NCBI GenBank assembly: GCA_902618485.1
Contig: CACNAR010000003.1
Location: 1-32,267 of the forward strand
Direction of reading: 5' to 3'
DNA length: 32,267 nt
Origin: an uncultured Pelagibacteraceae bacterium
GTDB taxonomy: Bacteria > Pseudomonadota > Alphaproteobacteria > Pelagibacterales > Pelagibacteraceae
Shown: piece after piece, positions 29,982 through 32,267 of the stretch
How positions within the stretch are numbered: position 1 is the stretch's first letter
Layout: each line of letters starts with the position of its first letter
Made by a program: the position numbers and the translations under genes
Notes under the pieces: model-generated
What the model saw: the letters and a program-made list of their open reading frames with translations, nothing else
Told to the model about the DNA's origin: nothing
The model's database searches: none

Positions 29982-30497
29982 ATGGATAACATTAAAGAAA
30001 AAAAATCAGATGATATCTTAGAAAAATTGGTTCATATTAACAGAATAACCAAAGTTGTTAAAGGAGGAAGAAGATTTGGCTTTTCAGCTTTGGTGGTCGT
30101 TGGAAATCAGTCTGGCAAAATCGGTATAGCCCATGCAAAAGCTAAGCAAGTTCCAGACGCAATTAAAAAAGCAAACGAAATGGCCAGAAGAAAATTGATT
30201 CATATACCTCTGAGAGAAGGAAGAACCATTCACCATGATGTTAAAGCTAAAGATGGGTCCGGTAGAATAGTTTTAAGAGCGGCCTCTAAGGGAACAGGTA
30301 TTATTGCGGGTGGACCAGTAAGAGCTGTTTGTGAAGTTTTAGGTGTCAAAGATATAGTGGCAAAATCAATGGGGACCTCTAATGCCCATAACGTAATCAG
30401 GGCAACAATGAAAGCTTTGTTAAAACAAAATTCTCCAAAGCAAATTTCTAACATAAGAAACAAAAAAATTTCTGAAATCATTGAGAAAAGAGGGTAA
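29982..30497 (+). CDS. rpsE: 30S ribosomal protein S5
   Basis: Lines the mRNA entry channel and affects fidelity. Seen: 171 residues, with the double-stranded-RNA-like domain (VHINRITKVVKGGRRFGFSA), GKIGIAHAKAKQVPDAI, and AGGPVRAVCEVLGVKDIVAK. The stop overlaps the rplO start by one base, leaving no room for rpmD, which normally lies between them. Confidence 0.97.
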   Translation: MDNIKEKKSDDILEKLVHINRITKVVKGGRRFGFSALVVVGNQSGKIGIAHAKAKQVPDAIKKANEMARRKLIHIPLREGRTIHHDVKAKDGSGRIVLRAASKGTGIIAGGPVRAVCEVLGVKDIVAKSMGTSNAHNVIRATMKALLKQNSPKQISNIRNKKISEIIEKRG

Positions 30498-30949
30498 TGA
30501 TTAGCCTAAATAACAGAATTAAAATTAATAAGAAGAAAATTAGGGTCGGAAGAGGAATAGGCTCTGGCAAAGGAAAAACTTCAGGCAGAGGAGTTAAGGG
30601 ACAAAAATCAAGATCGGGTGTATCAATAAAAAGTTTTGAAGGTGGTCAGATGCCTTTGTACAGAAGATTGCCAAAAAGAGGATTCAATCCTATCGAAAAA
30701 AAGAATGTAGCCATTTTAAATTTAGATAAGATTCAATCTTTTATTGATAAAAAAAGTGTTAAAACTTCTGAAATTTTAAATTCAAATTTATTAAAAAAAT
30801 TAAAACTAATTAATAAAAGATCATCTAAATTAAAAATATTAGGATCAGGAGTAATAAAAGATAAGATAAACATTGAAGCAGATTTAGCATCTAAATCAGC
30901 AGTTAATAAGCTTGAAAAGATTGGTGGATCTATTCAAATTAAGAAATAA
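30497..30949 (+). CDS. rplO: 50S ribosomal protein L15
   Basis: Late-assembly 50S protein. Seen: 150 residues, with the Gly/Arg-rich N-terminal extension RVGRGIGSGKGKTSGRGVKG and the FEGGQMPLYRRLPKRGF motif, then the globular C-terminal domain. It begins in the rpsE stop; secY follows after eight bases. Confidence 0.97.
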   Translation: MISLNNRIKINKKKIRVGRGIGSGKGKTSGRGVKGQKSRSGVSIKSFEGGQMPLYRRLPKRGFNPIEKKNVAILNLDKIQSFIDKKSVKTSEILNSNLLKKLKLINKRSSKLKILGSGVIKDKINIEADLASKSAVNKLEKIGGSIQIKK

Positions 30950-30957
30950 TTGTATCC

Positions 30958-32238
30958 ATGAGCGCGGCATCTTCAAGTATTGATTTAAGAAACAGAATTT
31001 TTTTCACTCTAGCTTTGCTTGCCGTTTATAGATTTGGAACATTTGTTCCTTTACCAGGTATAGACCCTGAGCAATTAAAAAATTTAATGGAGGGAAATCA
31101 AAAAGGTTTGTTGGGGATGTTTAATGTTTTTGCAGGTGGAGCAGTAAGTAGGATGGCAATATTTGCATTAGGAATTATGCCTTATATTTCATCATCAATC
31201 ATCGTTCAATTGTTAACAGGTGTCTCAGAATATTTTAAGAATTTAAAAGCCCAAGGAGAAACAGGAAGATCAAAAATTACGCAAATCACTCGATATGGAA
31301 CTGTATTTCTTGCGACAATTCAAGGTTATGGTCTATCCGTTGGTCTAGAGTCGTCTGCAAATTTAGTTATAAATCCTGGAGTATTTTTTAAGATATCAAC
31401 AGTTACAACAATAGTTGCTGGTACAATCTTCTTAATGTGGTTAGGGGAACAAATTACTCAGAGAGGTATTGGAAATGGAATTTCTCTGATAATTTTCGCT
31501 GGTATCGTTGCAGAAATTCCAAGAGCATTAGTATCAACATTTGAACTCGGAAGAACAGGTGCTATTTCAACCACTATGATTTTAGCAATTTTTATACTAC
31601 TTATTCTAACAATACTCTTTATTGTTTTTATGGAAAGAGCTTTGAGAAAAATATTAATTAATTATCCAAAAAGACAAATGGGTAATAAGATGTATGGTGG
31701 AGAGTCTTCACATTTACCTTTAAAAATAAATCAAGCAGGTGTTATACCAGCAATTTTTGCTTCAGCTTTATTATTATTGCCTGTAACTTTTTCAAATTTT
31801 AATCTTTCTGAAAACGATACATTTTTAAACTTAAGTTCATATTTTACGCAAGGTCAACCTCTTTATATGTTGTTATACGCTTCAGGTATAATATTTTTTA
31901 CTTTTTTCTATACCTCTATTACATTTAATCCTAATGAAACAGCAGACAATTTGAGAAAATATGGTGGTTTTATTCCAGGTATTAGACCAGGTGAAAGTAC
32001 AGCAATATACATTGACAACATACTTACGAAACTGACAACTATTGGCGCTTTATATTTGACTTTAGTTTGTTTAATGCCAGAATTTTTAATTGCGAAATAT
32101 CCGATACCATTTTATTTGGGTGGCACCTCAATCTTGATCGTAGTTGTAGTAGCAATAGATACTGTAACTCAAATTCAAACAAGATTAATGAGTTCGCAGT
32201 ATGAACAATTAATAAAAAAGACTAAATTTGGTAGATAG
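30958..32238 (+). CDS. secY: Preprotein translocase subunit SecY
   Basis: Central channel of the Sec translocon in the inner membrane, partner of SecE encoded at 8079. Seen: 426 residues with ten hydrophobic segments. The first helix leads into FVPLPGIDPEQL. The plug region GLLGMFNVFAGGAVSRMAIF and the following GIMPYISSSIIVQLLT helix are typical, as is the cytosolic loop GGFIPGIRPGESTA (C5 region, SecA/ribosome contact). The N-terminal cytosolic tail is shorter than in E. coli. The last codon before the adk start is its stop, with no gap. Confidence 0.97.
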   Translation: MSAASSSIDLRNRIFFTLALLAVYRFGTFVPLPGIDPEQLKNLMEGNQKGLLGMFNVFAGGAVSRMAIFALGIMPYISSSIIVQLLTGVSEYFKNLKAQGETGRSKITQITRYGTVFLATIQGYGLSVGLESSANLVINPGVFFKISTVTTIVAGTIFLMWLGEQITQRGIGNGISLIIFAGIVAEIPRALVSTFELGRTGAISTTMILAIFILLILTILFIVFMERALRKILINYPKRQMGNKMYGGESSHLPLKINQAGVIPAIFASALLLLPVTFSNFNLSENDTFLNLSSYFTQGQPLYMLLYASGIIFFTFFYTSITFNPNETADNLRKYGGFIPGIRPGESTAIYIDNILTKLTTIGALYLTLVCLMPEFLIAKYPIPFYLGGTSILIVVVVAIDTVTQIQTRLMSSQYEQLIKKTKFGR

Positions 32239-32267
32239 GTGAATATTATTTTATTTGGTCCCCCGGG
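32239..32267 (+). CDS. adk: Adenylate kinase, 5' end only (cut by window edge)
   Basis: Nine full codons starting at GTG 32239 read MNIILFGPP and run into a Gly codon cut by the window end. This is the beginning of the P-loop of adenylate kinase, which interconverts ATP, AMP and ADP. The secY-adk order is standard for the spc operon. The GTG directly abuts the secY stop TAG. Confidence 0.8.

Noticed and set aside
32262..32267. CCCGGG at the very end as a cloning-site or vector junction
   Set aside because: The bases are explained by the Pro-Pro-Gly codons of the adk P-loop; no vector sequence is visible.

Overview
The window looks like chromosomal DNA from an alphaproteobacterium of the SAR11 / Pelagibacterales type. 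This rests on strong AT-richness (roughly one third GC by eye), Lys/Asn-rich proteins with many poly-A runs, very short intergenic gaps, and the order rlmB - tRNA-Tyr - tRNA-Gly - tuf - tRNA-Trp - secE - nusG - rplKAJL - rpoBC - rpsLG - fusA - rpsJ ... secY - adk. The lineage call is inference from composition and synteny; no 16S gene is present.

Positions 1-5640 form the variable flank. It holds a secreted or surface autotransporter-like protein with a repeat (propeller-like) passenger, a tRNA-Leu whose CCA end lies two bases before the NAD kinase start codon, and a GDP-mannose dehydratase-like nucleotide-sugar enzyme. It ends with a small inserted segment at a tRNA-Thr gene. The 3' 54 bp of that tRNA is exactly duplicated 1364 bp away. 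Between the two copies sit one gene, a trypsin-like lipoprotein protease, and two sets of 11-bp tandem repeats at nearly equal distances from the duplicated cores. This has the layout of attL/attR with integrase arm sites, but no integrase gene. It is the most unusual feature of the window.

Positions 5641-32267 are the conserved information-processing block. The rRNA methyltransferase gene rlmB is on the minus strand. A divergent promoter region then leads into tRNA-Tyr, tRNA-Gly, tuf, tRNA-Trp, secE, nusG, the L11/L1/L10/L12 genes and rpoBC. After a 162-bp gap with a promoter-like element come the str genes (rpsL, rpsG, fusA), the S10 genes (rpsJ to rpsQ) and the spc genes (rplN to secY), running without a break into the first codons of adk. 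In E. coli the rif, str and S10-spc clusters include separate transcription units and loci; here they form one co-oriented run of about 26 kb.

The run encodes RNA polymerase beta and beta', a NusG factor, two translation GTPases, most of the ribosomal proteins near the exit tunnel, stalk and decoding centre, and the SecY/SecE translocon core. Eleven junctions are TAATG stop/start overlaps, implying translational coupling. There is no tuf after fusA and no rpmD (L30) between rpsE and rplO. The usual leader space before rpsJ and rplJ is also missing. No gene-free stretch exceeds 300 bases.
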